NCBI GenBank assembly: GCA_903843965.1
Contig: CAIMRY010000023.1
Location: 52,231-116,230 of the forward strand
Reading direction: 5' to 3'
Source: an uncultured delta proteobacterium
GTDB lineage: Bacteria > Desulfobacterota > Desulfovibrionia > Desulfovibrionales > Desulfovibrionaceae
DNA length: 64,000 bases
In this document: one piece after another, positions 8,972 through 17,995 of the stretch
Numbering within the stretch: position 1 is the stretch's first letter
Layout of the letters: every line of letters begins with the position of its first letter
Notes under the pieces: generated by a model
Told to the model about the DNA's origin: nothing
The model's database searches: none
The model's input: the letters and a program-made list of their open reading frames with translations, nothing else
Program-made: the position numbers and the translations under genes

Positions 8972-9007
8972 GGCCTGGGTTCAGGCCTGGATTCAGGCCT
9001 GGGTTCA
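8972..9007. repeat. 12-bp tandem repeat, three units
   Basis: Three copies of GGCCTGGRTTCA at 8972, 8984 and 8996. Because 12 is divisible by three, each copy places an in-frame TGA at the end of the minus-strand Trm112-like gene, giving three successive stop codons. The last copy (9005-9007) is the stop actually used. Confidence 0.9.
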
Positions 9008-9211
9008 GGGCTGCCCGGGGGCGGGCGGGCTGCCGGTCCAGGCGGCCAGGGCGCAGGCCTCGTCCACCAGCATCACCGGAATGCCGCCGCGCACCGGGTA
9101 GACCTTGGCGCAGGCCGCGCAGAACAGCCCGTCCTGCGCTGGCAAAAGCTTAAGCGCACCCAGGCACTCGGGACAGACCAAAAGGCGCGAGAGTTCCGTA
9201 TCCAGGCCCAT
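9005..9211 (-). CDS. Trm112/YcaR-like small zinc-binding protein
   Basis: 68 residues. Two CxxC pairs (Cys13/Cys16 in LLVCPECLG and Cys31/Cys34 in LFCAACAKVYPVRGGIPVML) match the Trm112 family, small zinc proteins that in other organisms partner with and stabilise methyltransferases. The start has GGAGGTG eight bases upstream. The C-terminal tail is Pro/Ala-rich and ends within the 12-bp repeat. It stands alone, divergent from the PHP gene. Confidence 0.85.
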   Translation of the reverse strand: MGLDTELSRLLVCPECLGALKLLPAQDGLFCAACAKVYPVRGGIPVMLVDEACALAAWTGSPPAPGQP

Positions 9212-9425
9212 GGGCCACCTCCAGTGCAATGTGCCCAAGGCATACCCGAGCGCGCGGCCAGGCACAAGTTTGGATTTGCCGCGCAGGCCGAGCTTGACGC
9301 AGGCCCGGATTCTGTGTCTAGCATGTGGCGGAAATTCTCGCCCTGGCGGAGGAACGCGGACCACGGTCCACGCGCCGCCACGGCCCCTGAACCGCACGCA
9401 CCCGCAACCGGAGCCGTTGAAGCCC

Positions 9426-10274
9426 GTGCAGCAGCGCATCGACCTGCATACCCACTCCACCGCCTCGGACGGGACCTTCTCGCCCACGGAGCTCCTGCGC
9501 GCCGCGGCAGAGGCGGGCCTGGCGGCCATCGCCCTGACCGACCACGACACCCTGGACGGCCTGCCCGAGGCCCGGACCGAGGCGGACAGGCTCGGCATCG
9601 AGCTGGTGCCCGGCTGCGAGCTGTCGCTGGAATACGCCGGGCTGCCCACGCACATGCTGGCCCTGTTCGTGGACAATCCCGCCGGGGCCGTGGCCGGGGA
9701 GCTGACGCGGGTCATGCTGGCGCGCGGCAGGCGCAACGAGCGCATGGTCGAAAAGCTGCGCACCGTGGGCGTGCACCTGGACATGGCCGACGTGGCCAGC
9801 TACGCCGACGGGGTGGTGGGCCGCCCGCACATCGCCCAGGCCATGCTGGCCGCCGGGGTGGTGCAGAGCTTTGAGGAGGCCTTTGCGCGCTTTTTGGGCC
9901 AGGGCGGCTCGGCCCACATCCCCAAGGAGAAGCTCACCCCCAGGCAGGCCATCGACGCCGTGCACGCCGACGGCGGCCTGGCCATCCTGGCCCACCCCTA
10001 CCTGCTGACCCAGCAGCCGCGCCACCTGGAGACCATCCTCAGGGAGCTCAAGGGCCTGGGCCTGGACGGGGTGGAGGTGTTCTACACCGAGCACTCCGAG
10101 CGCTACACGAGCGAGGTGGCGCGCCTGGCCGAGTCCCTGGGCCTGCTCAAGAGCGGCGGCTCGGACTTCCACGGGGCCGTGAAGCCCGGCGTGCGCCTGG
10201 GCCGGGGCCGGGGCGCGCTGTTCGTGCCCGGCGGCCTGCTCGACGCCATGAAGGCCGCCCTGGGTCGGGCCTGA
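9426..10274 (+). CDS. PHP-domain phosphoesterase
   Basis: About 282 residues. The polymerase-and-histidinol-phosphatase metal motifs are complete: IDLHTHSTASDGT, ALTDHDTLDG, GCELS, ILAHPYLL and GGSDFHG. This is the stand-alone YciV/TrpH type; characterised members are 5'-3' exoribonucleases or nucleoside 3',5'-bisphosphate phosphatases, so RNA or nucleotide turnover is the probable role. The start is uncertain: GTG at 9426 gives the family-typical short leader, TTG at 9417 is an alternative, and the open frame reaches further upstream without a good ribosome site. Confidence 0.88.
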   Translation: MQQRIDLHTHSTASDGTFSPTELLRAAAEAGLAAIALTDHDTLDGLPEARTEADRLGIELVPGCELSLEYAGLPTHMLALFVDNPAGAVAGELTRVMLARGRRNERMVEKLRTVGVHLDMADVASYADGVVGRPHIAQAMLAAGVVQSFEEAFARFLGQGGSAHIPKEKLTPRQAIDAVHADGGLAILAHPYLLTQQPRHLETILRELKGLGLDGVEVFYTEHSERYTSEVARLAESLGLLKSGGSDFHGAVKPGVRLGRGRGALFVPGGLLDAMKAALGRA

Positions 10275-10378
10275 GGCCTGGCAGATGCCCCGGCGGGCTT
10301 GTGCAGTCCGCCCGCGCAGGCTATGGTGGCTTGACCATTCGGCTACGCACGGTACACCATATGGACAGAGGGCAGCGC

Positions 10379-11161
10379 ATGAGCGACGAGCCATCCGCAA
10401 AGATACCGCCGCCGGGCTCTCCCGTCCCAGGCGCCCCCGGCCCCGCTGCGGCCAGTGCGGACGCGCCCGGCCTGGGCCAGACCGGCCCGAAGCAAAAGCG
10501 CAACGAGCCCCGCCGCGTGGAGCGCCTGTCCGGTGCGCACCTGGAGATCAGCATCGGCGAGCCGTTGAGCCTGGACTTTCCCACCCAGGGCAAAAAGTAC
10601 GCCGGCAAGGTGGTGGGCTACGAGCCGTACGCCTTCATCGCCGTGATGGCCCGCCTCCCGAAGGAAGTCCTGGACCACACGGTCGGCGGCGCGGGCATCG
10701 TGGCCCACCACGTGGTGGACGGCGTGGTCTTCGGCTTCCGCGTGGAGCTTTTAAACCGCATCACCAATCCCGCCCCGATCCTGTTCCTGAGCTTTCCGGA
10801 AACCGTGGACCGCATCGCGCTGCGCCACGACCCGCGCCTGAACGTCAACCTGCCCGGCAAGATCAATGGCAAATACGGCGAGCAGGCGGTCCTGGTTCAG
10901 GACCTGACCTTGACCGGCTGCCAGCTCTCGGCCAGGGTCGACCTGAAGACCCCCCTGCGCGAGGCCCAGGTGAACGACCGGCTCATGCTGCAATGCGAGA
11001 TGGGCGGCAATTTGCGCATCGTCGAGCCCATCGAGCTGCGCCGCGTGGTGACCGAAAAGGGCCTGCTGCGCCTGGGCGCGCAGTTCGTGGAGCTCTCGCC
11101 CGGGGCCCAGGAGCAGTTGCAGGCCTACCTCGGCGACCTGATGCGGTTTATGGAGCACTAG
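10379..11161 (+). CDS. PilZ-domain cyclic-di-GMP receptor with YcgR-like N-terminal domain
   Basis: 260 residues. A Pro/Ala-rich leader is followed by a beta-rich YcgR-type domain (about 50-150). The PilZ domain then shows the Arg-containing loop (LRHDPRLNVNL) and DLTLTGCQLS in place of the canonical D/NxSxxG, where Ser is replaced by Thr. It is expected to bind c-di-GMP and regulate motility or surface behaviour from the cytoplasm. ATG at 10379 is chosen; ATG at 10361 would add six residues. An intrinsic terminator follows directly. Confidence 0.8.
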   Translation: MSDEPSAKIPPPGSPVPGAPGPAAASADAPGLGQTGPKQKRNEPRRVERLSGAHLEISIGEPLSLDFPTQGKKYAGKVVGYEPYAFIAVMARLPKEVLDHTVGGAGIVAHHVVDGVVFGFRVELLNRITNPAPILFLSFPETVDRIALRHDPRLNVNLPGKINGKYGEQAVLVQDLTLTGCQLSARVDLKTPLREAQVNDRLMLQCEMGGNLRIVEPIELRRVVTEKGLLRLGAQFVELSPGAQEQLQAYLGDLMRFMEH

Positions 11162-11182
11162 CGAGCCCGCCGCAAATCAAAA

Positions 11183-11217
11183 CGCCGCCGGGAGCAGCCC
11201 CCTGGCGGCGCTTTTTT
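11183..11217 (+). terminator. Intrinsic terminator after PilZ gene
   Basis: CGCCGCC/GGCGGCG stem extended by a G-T pair, 14-base loop, then CTTTTTT. It lies 21 bases after the stop, between convergent genes. Confidence 0.85.
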
Positions 11218-11226
11218 GCGCCGGGC

Positions 11227-11751
11227 CTACAGCCCGCGCTTGTGCAGCCAGCGCAGCAGCCACACCCCGAGCAGGCAGAACCAGGGGATGAGCACCCAAT
11301 GACTCTGGTCCATGAGCTGGGGCAGGGTCAGCTTGCCGTAGTCGCCCCAGGTCAGCACCGTGGCCTTGAGCAGGGGATAGGCCTCGGCAAAGACCGCCGC
11401 GCCCACCAGCATTCCGGCCATGCCCGCCAGGGCGTCCACGCGGCCCTCGCCCAGGGCCCCGCCCGCCGTGCCCGGACAATAGCCCAAAAGACCCCAGCCC
11501 GCGCCGAAGAGCAGCCCGCCCAGCACCGTGCCGCCCAGGATCAGCGGCTTGATGGACAGCTTGGCCAGCCCTAAGTCCACCAGGAAGTACACGCCGACCA
11601 TGCCCACCAGGATGGTTGAGAGCATGAACTTGACGATGGTCATGTCCTTCAAGAGCAGCGCGCCCAGCTGGCGGTCGTAGCGGATGACCTCCGCGCGCTG
11701 GAGCAGCACCCCGAACAAAACGCCGGTGACGAGTCCGAAAATATGGTCCAT
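11227..11751 (-). CDS. YeeE/YedE-family half transporter (second gene)
   Basis: 174 residues, about five hydrophobic segments. The conserved cysteine motif GYCPGTAGG of YeeE/YedE (DUF395) proteins is near residue 100. Characterised relatives import thiosulfate or move sulfur through membrane cysteines. The gene starts 3 bases after the stop of the companion half at 11755, so the two likely assemble one transporter from two halves. No rhodanese or TusA partner gene is adjacent. Confidence 0.85.
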   Translation of the reverse strand: MDHIFGLVTGVLFGVLLQRAEVIRYDRQLGALLLKDMTIVKFMLSTILVGMVGVYFLVDLGLAKLSIKPLILGGTVLGGLLFGAGWGLLGYCPGTAGGALGEGRVDALAGMAGMLVGAAVFAEAYPLLKATVLTWGDYGKLTLPQLMDQSHWVLIPWFCLLGVWLLRWLHKRGL

Positions 11752-11754
11752 GCC

Positions 11755-12282
11755 CTACCTCCCCTTTCCCTGGCCGTAGAGCAGCCGGGCCACCACGACC
11801 CCGCCGACGAAGAAGCAGACCAGGGCCACGTAGCCGCTGGCCGCCAGTTGGAGCGTGCCCGACAGGCCGTGCCCGCTGGGGCAGCCGTCGGCCAGGCGCG
11901 CGCCGAACATGGCCACAACCCCGCCCAGAAAGGCCACGCCGAAACGCCTGCCTGCGGAGGACCCGAACCGCGCGGCGAAACGGTCCGGCACCGCCTGGAG
12001 GCGGAAGGTGCCGCTGGCCAGGGCCGCCGCGCACGCGCCCAGGGCGATGCCGACCACGAACATCCACTGCCAGTCGACCTTGGGCAGCTCCTTCATGAAG
12101 TACGGCATGCCCGCCACGCGCTCCGGGGCCACGGTTCTCTCCACCATGCCCGCAGCGCGCACATAGGTGGTGGAGGCGCCAAAGTACTTGCCCGAGGCGT
12201 ACAGCGAGAGCACCAGCAGCAGGCCTGCCAGGGCCCCGGCGATGTAGGGGTTCCAGGGTTTTCCGCGTGCGATCTTGGCCAT
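11755..12282 (-). CDS. YeeE/YedE-family half transporter (first gene)
   Basis: 175 residues with an N-terminal signal-anchor-like helix and about four more hydrophobic segments. The conserved Cys is in LADGCPSGHGLSG, the partner of the GYCPGTA motif in the downstream gene. Start ATG is preceded by AGGAGG. The 238 bases between this gene and glycogen phosphorylase contain an AT-rich patch (12300-12340) with TATTCATAC and ATTTGCATAC, a possible regulator site, plus a small inverted repeat GAACCGG/CCGGTTC at 12361-12381. Confidence 0.85.
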   Translation of the reverse strand: MAKIARGKPWNPYIAGALAGLLLVLSLYASGKYFGASTTYVRAAGMVERTVAPERVAGMPYFMKELPKVDWQWMFVVGIALGACAAALASGTFRLQAVPDRFAARFGSSAGRRFGVAFLGGVVAMFGARLADGCPSGHGLSGTLQLAASGYVALVCFFVGGVVVARLLYGQGKGR

Positions 12283-12520
12283 GGGGAATCCTCCTAGGTT
12301 GGTATTCATACTGATTGTGGATATTTGCATACTACGTGCTTCCGCGCACCCGTCAAGCCTGAACCGGGTTCGAGCCGGTTCGAGCAGGGCCCGGTGCGCG
12401 TCCGGGCCGCAGCCCGCGCTCCACAGGGTTCCGGCCGCTGGCCGCTTGCCTTTTTCCGGAAACACGGGCAAAAAATAGGTATCTTTCGTGAAACCTGTCA
12501 CTCGCCCAGCTGAGGATATC

Positions 12521-15064
12521 ATGCCTGCGAAGAAATCCGCCCCAGCCAGCAGCCCCAAAGTGCCCGGGACAACGCCCGGAGCAGCGCCAGAAACAGCGCC
12601 AGAAACAGCCTCCGCCCCTGTTGCTCCCGAGTTGGTGTGCAGCCCAGTGGAGTCCCTGAAAGAGGACATCCGCAAGCACATGTTCGCCTTCCTCGGCAAG
12701 GACATCAACCGCGCGGGCCTGCACGACTACTTCAAGGCCGTGGCCTACACCATGCGCGAGCGCATGGCCGAGCACTGGATCAAGACCCAGCGCTCCTACT
12801 ACGACAAAAGCTCCAAGCGCGTGTACTACCTCTCGCTGGAATTTCTTGTGGGCCGCTCGCTGAAGAACAACGTGCTCTGCCTGGGCATCGAGGATCAGGT
12901 GCGCGAGGCCCTGGCCAGCCTGGGCCAGGACTACGAGGAGATCAGCGAGGTGGAGTGGGACGCCGGCCTGGGCAACGGCGGCCTGGGGCGGCTGGCCTCC
13001 TGCTACCTGGACTCCATGGCCACCCTGAACATTCCCGGCTACGGCTACGGCATCCGCTACGAGTACGGCATCTTCCACCAGAGCATCCAGGACGGCTGGC
13101 AGGTGGAGCGGCCGGACAACTGGCTGCGCTTCGGCAACCCGTGGGAGTACGACCGCTCCGGCTACCTCTTCCCGGTCCAGTTCGGGGGCAAGGTCAACGC
13201 CTACACCGACGACCACGGACGCCTGCGCCACGTCTGGGAGGGCGGCAGCAAGGTCATGGCCATGGCCTACGACATGATGGTGCCCGGCTTCGAGAACGGC
13301 AACGTCATCAACATGCGCCTGTGGAGCGCCAAGAGCAGCCAGGACTTCGACCTGGAGTTCTTCAACTCCGGGGCCTACCTGAAAGCCATCGAGGACAAGG
13401 CCAAGAGCGAGAACATCTCCAAGGTGCTCTACCCCCAGGACACCTTCGTGGAGGGCCAGGAGCTGCGGCTCAAGCAACAGTACTTCTTCGTGGCCGCCAC
13501 CTTCCACGACATCACCCGCCGCCACATGAAGCACCACCAGGACTTCGACGAACTCCCGGACCTGGTGGCCGTGCAGCTGAACGACACCCACCCGGCCATC
13601 GCCATCGCCGAACTCATGCGCATCCTGGTGGACGACCACCTTTTGCCCTGGGAAAAGGCCTGGGGCATCTGCGTGGGCACCTTTGCCTACACCAACCACA
13701 CCGTCATGCCCGAGGCCCTGGAGACCTGGCCCGTGGACCTCATGACCCGGATCCTGCCCCGGCACATGGAGATCATCTTCGAGATCAACCGCCGCTTCCT
13801 GGACGAGGTGCGCCACCTCTACCCCGGCGACGACGGCAAGCTCGCGCGGCTCTCGCTCATCGGCGAGGACTATGGCAAGCGCGTGCGCATGGCCAACCTG
13901 GCCGTGCTGGGCTCGCACTCGGTCAACGGCGTTTCGGAGCTGCACTCCAAGATCTTGAAGGACTCGACCTTTCGCGACTTCAGCGAGATGTTCCCGGAGC
14001 GCTTCAACAACAAGACCAACGGCGTGACGCCCCGGCGCTGGCTGCGGCAGTGCAACCCGGAGCTCTCCGCGCTCATCACCGAGACCATCGGCGAGGGCTG
14101 GATCAACAACCTGCAGAGGCTGGAGGAGCTCAAGCCCTTTGCCGAGGACGCGGCCTTCCGCCAGCGCTGGGGCGAGATCAAGCAGCGCAACAAGCGGCAC
14201 CTGGCCGAGTACGTGCACCACAAGATCAGCAAGGACCTGGACCCGGAGACCCTGTTCGACGTGCAGGTGAAGCGCATCCACGAATACAAGCGCCAGCTCA
14301 TGAACGTTTTGCACATCATCAGCCTGTACGACGACCTGCGCACCGGCGCGCTCGGGCGCGAGGCGGCCCCGCGCACCGTGATCTTCGGCGGCAAGGCCGC
14401 GCCCGCGTACCGCATGGCCAAGCTGATCATCCGGCTCATCCACGCCGTGTCCGACGCCTGCGCCCGCGAGCCCAAGACCGCCAAGGTGCTCAACGTGGCC
14501 TTTCTGCCCAACTACTGTGTGTCCAACGCCGAAAAGATCATCCCCGGCACCGACCTCTCCGAGCAGATCTCGCTGGCCGGAACCGAGGCCAGCGGCACGG
14601 GCAACATGAAGTTCGCCTTGAACGGCGCGCTGACCATCGGCACGCTGGATGGGGCCAACGTGGAGATGTGCGAGCGCATCGGACGCGAGAACTTCTTCCT
14701 CTTCGGCCTGACCAGCCCGGAGGTCAACGCGCTCAAGGCCCGGGGCTACAACCCCTGGGCCTACTACCAGAACGACCAGGGCCTGCACCGGGTGCTCGAC
14801 CTGCTGGCCTCCGGCCACTTCTCGCCCCTGCAGCCCGACCTGTTCCGGCCCATTGTCGACGCCCTGCTGAAGGACGGCGACCGCTGGATGCTTTTGGCCG
14901 ACTACCGCTCCTACGTGGACACCCAGAGGGAGGTGGCCAGACTCCACCTGAACCGCGACCTGTGGTTCAAAAAGTCCATCCTGAACACCGCGTCCATGGG
15001 CTACTTCTCCTCGGACCGCGCCATCGGCGAATACGCACGCGACATCTGGGGCGTGAAGCTGTAG
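12521..15064 (+). CDS. glgP: Glycogen/alpha-glucan phosphorylase
   Basis: 847 residues, normal for the family apart from a Pro/Ala/Thr-rich N-terminal leader of about 45 residues. Diagnostic blocks include YYLSLEFLVGRSL, GLGNGGLGRLASCYLDS, FNDT-equivalent VQLNDTHPAIA, RIHEYKRQLMN, and the pyridoxal-phosphate site GTGNMKFALNGA with Lys697. It releases glucose-1-phosphate from glycogen using phosphate, in the cytoplasm. ATG at 12521 follows GAGGATATC; an in-frame GTG at 12488 is less likely. No glycogen synthase or branching gene is nearby. Confidence 0.95.
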   Translation: MPAKKSAPASSPKVPGTTPGAAPETAPETASAPVAPELVCSPVESLKEDIRKHMFAFLGKDINRAGLHDYFKAVAYTMRERMAEHWIKTQRSYYDKSSKRVYYLSLEFLVGRSLKNNVLCLGIEDQVREALASLGQDYEEISEVEWDAGLGNGGLGRLASCYLDSMATLNIPGYGYGIRYEYGIFHQSIQDGWQVERPDNWLRFGNPWEYDRSGYLFPVQFGGKVNAYTDDHGRLRHVWEGGSKVMAMAYDMMVPGFENGNVINMRLWSAKSSQDFDLEFFNSGAYLKAIEDKAKSENISKVLYPQDTFVEGQELRLKQQYFFVAATFHDITRRHMKHHQDFDELPDLVAVQLNDTHPAIAIAELMRILVDDHLLPWEKAWGICVGTFAYTNHTVMPEALETWPVDLMTRILPRHMEIIFEINRRFLDEVRHLYPGDDGKLARLSLIGEDYGKRVRMANLAVLGSHSVNGVSELHSKILKDSTFRDFSEMFPERFNNKTNGVTPRRWLRQCNPELSALITETIGEGWINNLQRLEELKPFAEDAAFRQRWGEIKQRNKRHLAEYVHHKISKDLDPETLFDVQVKRIHEYKRQLMNVLHIISLYDDLRTGALGREAAPRTVIFGGKAAPAYRMAKLIIRLIHAVSDACAREPKTAKVLNVAFLPNYCVSNAEKIIPGTDLSEQISLAGTEASGTGNMKFALNGALTIGTLDGANVEMCERIGRENFFLFGLTSPEVNALKARGYNPWAYYQNDQGLHRVLDLLASGHFSPLQPDLFRPIVDALLKDGDRWMLLADYRSYVDTQREVARLHLNRDLWFKKSILNTASMGYFSSDRAIGEYARDIWGVKL

Positions 15065-15442
15065 CGGGCGGCGGGCCCAAGGCGCAAGAAAAGGCCGTCT
15101 CCGGACAACCGGGGGCGGCTTTGCGCCATTCTGGGGCGGGCGGTTTTGCGGCGCCAGCGCCTCCGGCGCAGGCCAGGCATGGGGCGCAGCCCCAGACGTG
15201 CGCAGGCGCCGCGCGCCAACGACAGGCACAACGACAGGCACAACGGCGCTCGCGGACGGAGCTTCGCGGACAGATCTATGCGGGCGGGCTTGCCCCCGCC
15301 TGTGCGCAGGTAACGAGAGAGCCGACAGGTTGCCCCGCCGGCTCCATGAGCGCACTGCTTCCTGGAATCACCGTCCGCGTGAAAAGACTGCGCTTGCGGG
15401 CCGGAGCGGCGTTGCCGTGAACAACGCCTGACAGCTCCGCAC
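15065..15442. other. Non-coding stretch between glgP and the membrane module
   Basis: 378 bases between convergent genes. It holds the glgP terminator, a GC palindrome TGGGGCGCAGCCCCA at 15180-15194 of a type repeated elsewhere in the window, and a short direct repeat CAACGACAGGCA at about 15218-15241. I see no gene. Confidence 0.6.
15094..15122 (+). terminator. Terminator after glgP
   Basis: Eleven-base stem GCCGTCTCCGG/CCGGGGGCGGC with two G-T pairs, ACAA loop, followed by TTT. It lies 30 bases after the stop codon. Confidence 0.7.
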
Positions 15443-16015
15443 CTAGGGCTTGGCCTCGGGTTTGGCCTCGGATTTGACTTCGGGCTTGGCCGGGGGCGCA
15501 GGCTGGAACGCGCCCTGGATCTCCAGCAGGATGGGCCGCAGCTTTGCGGCCAGGGCATGGGCCTTTTCCCGGTGCTGCTCGATCTTCTCCGGGCTCATCA
15601 GCACGAAGCTGTCGAGCTTCTTCTCCAGGCCGTAGCCCACCTCGCGCAGGCCGCTGGAGACAAAGGCCACGAACACCAGCAGCACGAGGCTGATGCTGCC
15701 GAGCTTGATGAAGAACGGCAAAAGCTTGCGCAAGGGTCCGGGCGCAACCTCCATGGTTTCGCCCCCGCGTTCCCCGGGCTCCACGATCCAGTCCCACAGG
15801 CCCTCGGCCGCCAGGCCGCGCAGCCACTCGTCCTTCAACGCCAGCACCTCGGCAAAGCCGCGCTCCAGGGACGCATCGGCGTGGCGCAGCCCCAGCTCGC
15901 GGATGAAGAACAGATACTTCCCGCCCGATTTGTGCACGATGATGTTGTACTCAAGGCCCAGGGCGCGGGCCAGCCTGTTTTGCGCGTCGTTTTGCGCGTC
16001 GTCTTGCGCGTCCAT
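15443..16015 (-). CDS. Single-TM protein of duplicated glycan-locus module, copy A
   Basis: 190 residues. The N-terminal soluble part (about 20-75) contains YLFFIRELGLRHADASLERG, which recalls the beta-strand/helix of HicB-like folds. A transmembrane segment spans about residues 98-120, followed by GYGLEKKLDS and a charged helix. The tail is a four-residue KPEA repeat. It is paralogous to the protein at 35762: both share the ELGL motif, the TM segment and an identical GYGLEKKLD box. It lies 33 bases downstream of a large membrane protein gene whose paralog also precedes the 35762 gene. I do not recognise a named family; an accessory subunit of the membrane protein is the best guess. Confidence 0.75.
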   Translation of the reverse strand: MDAQDDAQNDAQNRLARALGLEYNIIVHKSGGKYLFFIRELGLRHADASLERGFAEVLALKDEWLRGLAAEGLWDWIVEPGERGGETMEVAPGPLRKLLPFFIKLGSISLVLLVFVAFVSSGLREVGYGLEKKLDSFVLMSPEKIEQHREKAHALAAKLRPILLEIQGAFQPAPPAKPEVKSEAKPEAKP

Positions 16016-16048
16016 AGTGCTGCACCTTTGCGGCCGCCGTGCGGTCCG

Positions 16049-17995
16049 CTAGTTCTGCGGGGCTGCGCCCCGCAATGCGTAGATATCCAGGTCCTCGTTG
16101 GTGTAAATGCGCCGCACGCCTGCCAGGCCGGTGTAGTCGAGCCCTTTGTCCTCGCGCTTGCGCACGAAGAGATAGTCCACCGGAAGCTCCGCCAGCAGGC
16201 GCTGCCGCTCCTCTGGCGTCTTGGCCTTCCAGAAGGCGTTGGCCTTGGCCAGACGCGCGTCCACTACCGTGCGGTCCCTGTCCGGAAGCCATGGGTACGT
16301 CCAGGCGTAGCCGTACAGCCCGCTGACGGCGAGGTAGTCCATGGGCCCATAGGACCCCAGGACGCCGTTGTGCGAAAATACGTACGTCGAGCTGTTGGTG
16401 AGCATGCGCGCGCCATGATCCAGGGAATTATAGGCCCACAAGAGGCCGCTCGCCTCGTTTTCGTTCAGCGAAATATATTCCCTGTCCTTTTCAGCGTCGA
16501 TGGTTTGATGCTGGTAGAACAAAAAGACCGAGACCGCGCCCAGCACAACGGCGGCAATGGCCACGCGGACTGTTGTGTTGCGCAGCAAAAGCGCATAGCC
16601 GAAGTAACTGGCGACAAAAATCATCAGGAATATTCTGAAATACCAAAAGAAATACTGCTCCCCACCGATGAAATCAATGGCCCGTGTCAACGAGATGCAC
16701 GCGATGAACAGCGACGCCACAAACAGGATGTACTGCCTGCTTTTCAGCAGTTCATGCCGGGTCAGGCGGTTGTGCGTGGCCACAAGGCCGATGACGAGGA
16801 CAAAAGGAGCTATCTCCAGGGCATTGGCGAAGAGTTCCAGGGAGCTGTTCAACAGGTTGAACTTCTTGAATGCAAGCTGCCCAAAGGAGGTGTACTCGAT
16901 GAGCCGCAGGACCAAGCCGGAGACCAGGACGCCCGCAGTGAACTTCAGGTCCTGCAGGCCAAGCTGGCGCTTGACCAGGCGGTAGGCCAGCACGGGCAGG
17001 AGCGACAGCGGCACAAGCACCAGGGGAACGCCCTTGGCCGCGCACACGGCGAAAAACAGCGGGCAGAAATACGCGCCGGGAAAGCTCGCCAGCCGCCCGG
17101 TGAGCACGCCGAAAAGCAGCATGCCCAGGATGATGGCCCCCGGCAGACTGGGGAAATAGGTGTGGAAGGTGCCGAACATCTGCACCCAGGGAGTGGCCTC
17201 AAAGATTACCCCGGAGGAATAGAACAGCAGGCAGGCGGCCAGCACGGTCTGCGTGCGGTCGAACCCGGCGAAACGCCTGGCCCCGGCCACCACGGCCCCG
17301 GCCAGCAGGCACCAGGAAAGCACCGGGTAGATGTGCAGCTGCAGCTTGAGCGGGTGGATGCCGGTCACCAGGTGCGCCACGCCGTTGTTCACCATCATCA
17401 GGATGTGGTAGGCGAAGGGCAGGTCGCCGAAGCGTCCCTCCATGTACGGCAGTCCGGTGAGCAGGCCCTTGATGGCCGAGAAGGTGCTCATGACCACAAA
17501 GGCGTCGTCGCCCTGGATGACGACGTGGGCCCCTTCCCCAGGCAGCGCGGCCTGGATGAAGGAGCGGAGGCACAGGGCCAGGGAGATGGCGGTGATGGCC
17601 GTGACCGCGATGTGGAAAAAGGGCTCGCTGCGCCGCGCCTGGCCGCGCACCACCACCATGTCCCACAGGGCGAACAGGCCCAGCCCGGGCAGGGCCAGCG
17701 CCCCCCACCAGGAAATCCCCAGACGCGAGCCGCCCCAGGCCAACAAAAACAGCAGCGCCTGGCTGACGGGAAAGCCCAGGCAGATCCGCTCGGCCACGCC
17801 CAGGTCCATTTTCAGCAGGAGCCTGGCGCAGGCATAGGAGGGCAGGAGGATGAACCCTACCGCGTAGGCCAGGTAGCGCACAGGGTCCAGGCCAAGCTGC
17901 GGGTGCAGGCGCACAAGCACGGCATAGGCCGCAAGCACGGGCAGCAGTCCGGAGAGTTCGGACAAGGCGCCCGCAATGTTTCGCAACAGCTTCAC
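16049..17995 (-). CDS. Polytopic membrane protein, GT-C-like, module copy A
   Basis: 648 residues from GTG at 17995, chosen because GAGGGG lies upstream and the reading frame before it is not protein-like. There are about a dozen hydrophobic helices and then a C-terminal soluble part ending in PVDYLFVRKRE and DLDIYALRG, the layout of GT-C type lipid-linked sugar transferases. Conserved points shared with the protein at 33727 are GLPY, TGIHP, SGV, FHTYFP, RLVKRQ, FIGGEQYFFW and PWLPD. Asp residues in the QGDDAF loop after the third helix could be catalytic. The last codons overlap a GC palindrome (16057-16073). Function as glycosyltransferase or polymerase is inference. Confidence 0.7.
   Translation of the reverse strand: MKLLRNIAGALSELSGLLPVLAAYAVLVRLHPQLGLDPVRYLAYAVGFILLPSYACARLLLKMDLGVAERICLGFPVSQALLFLLAWGGSRLGISWWGALALPGLGLFALWDMVVVRGQARRSEPFFHIAVTAITAISLALCLRSFIQAALPGEGAHVVIQGDDAFVVMSTFSAIKGLLTGLPYMEGRFGDLPFAYHILMMVNNGVAHLVTGIHPLKLQLHIYPVLSWCLLAGAVVAGARRFAGFDRTQTVLAACLLFYSSGVIFEATPWVQMFGTFHTYFPSLPGAIILGMLLFGVLTGRLASFPGAYFCPLFFAVCAAKGVPLVLVPLSLLPVLAYRLVKRQLGLQDLKFTAGVLVSGLVLRLIEYTSFGQLAFKKFNLLNSSLELFANALEIAPFVLVIGLVATHNRLTRHELLKSRQYILFVASLFIACISLTRAIDFIGGEQYFFWYFRIFLMIFVASYFGYALLLRNTTVRVAIAAVVLGAVSVFLFYQHQTIDAEKDREYISLNENEASGLLWAYNSLDHGARMLTNSSTYVFSHNGVLGSYGPMDYLAVSGLYGYAWTYPWLPDRDRTVVDARLAKANAFWKAKTPEERQRLLAELPVDYLFVRKREDKGLDYTGLAGVRRIYTNEDLDIYALRGAAPQN

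Noticed and set aside
8972..9007. CRISPR-like short repeats
   Set aside because: Units are directly tandem, 12 bp, with no spacers.
12353..15355. 1000-codon minus-strand open frame opposite glgP
   Set aside because: Antisense shadow of a highly conserved gene, low-complexity composition.
15443..16015. HicB antitoxin
   Set aside because: N-terminal pattern is reminiscent, but there is no HicA toxin gene, and the protein has a TM helix and a membrane-protein partner.
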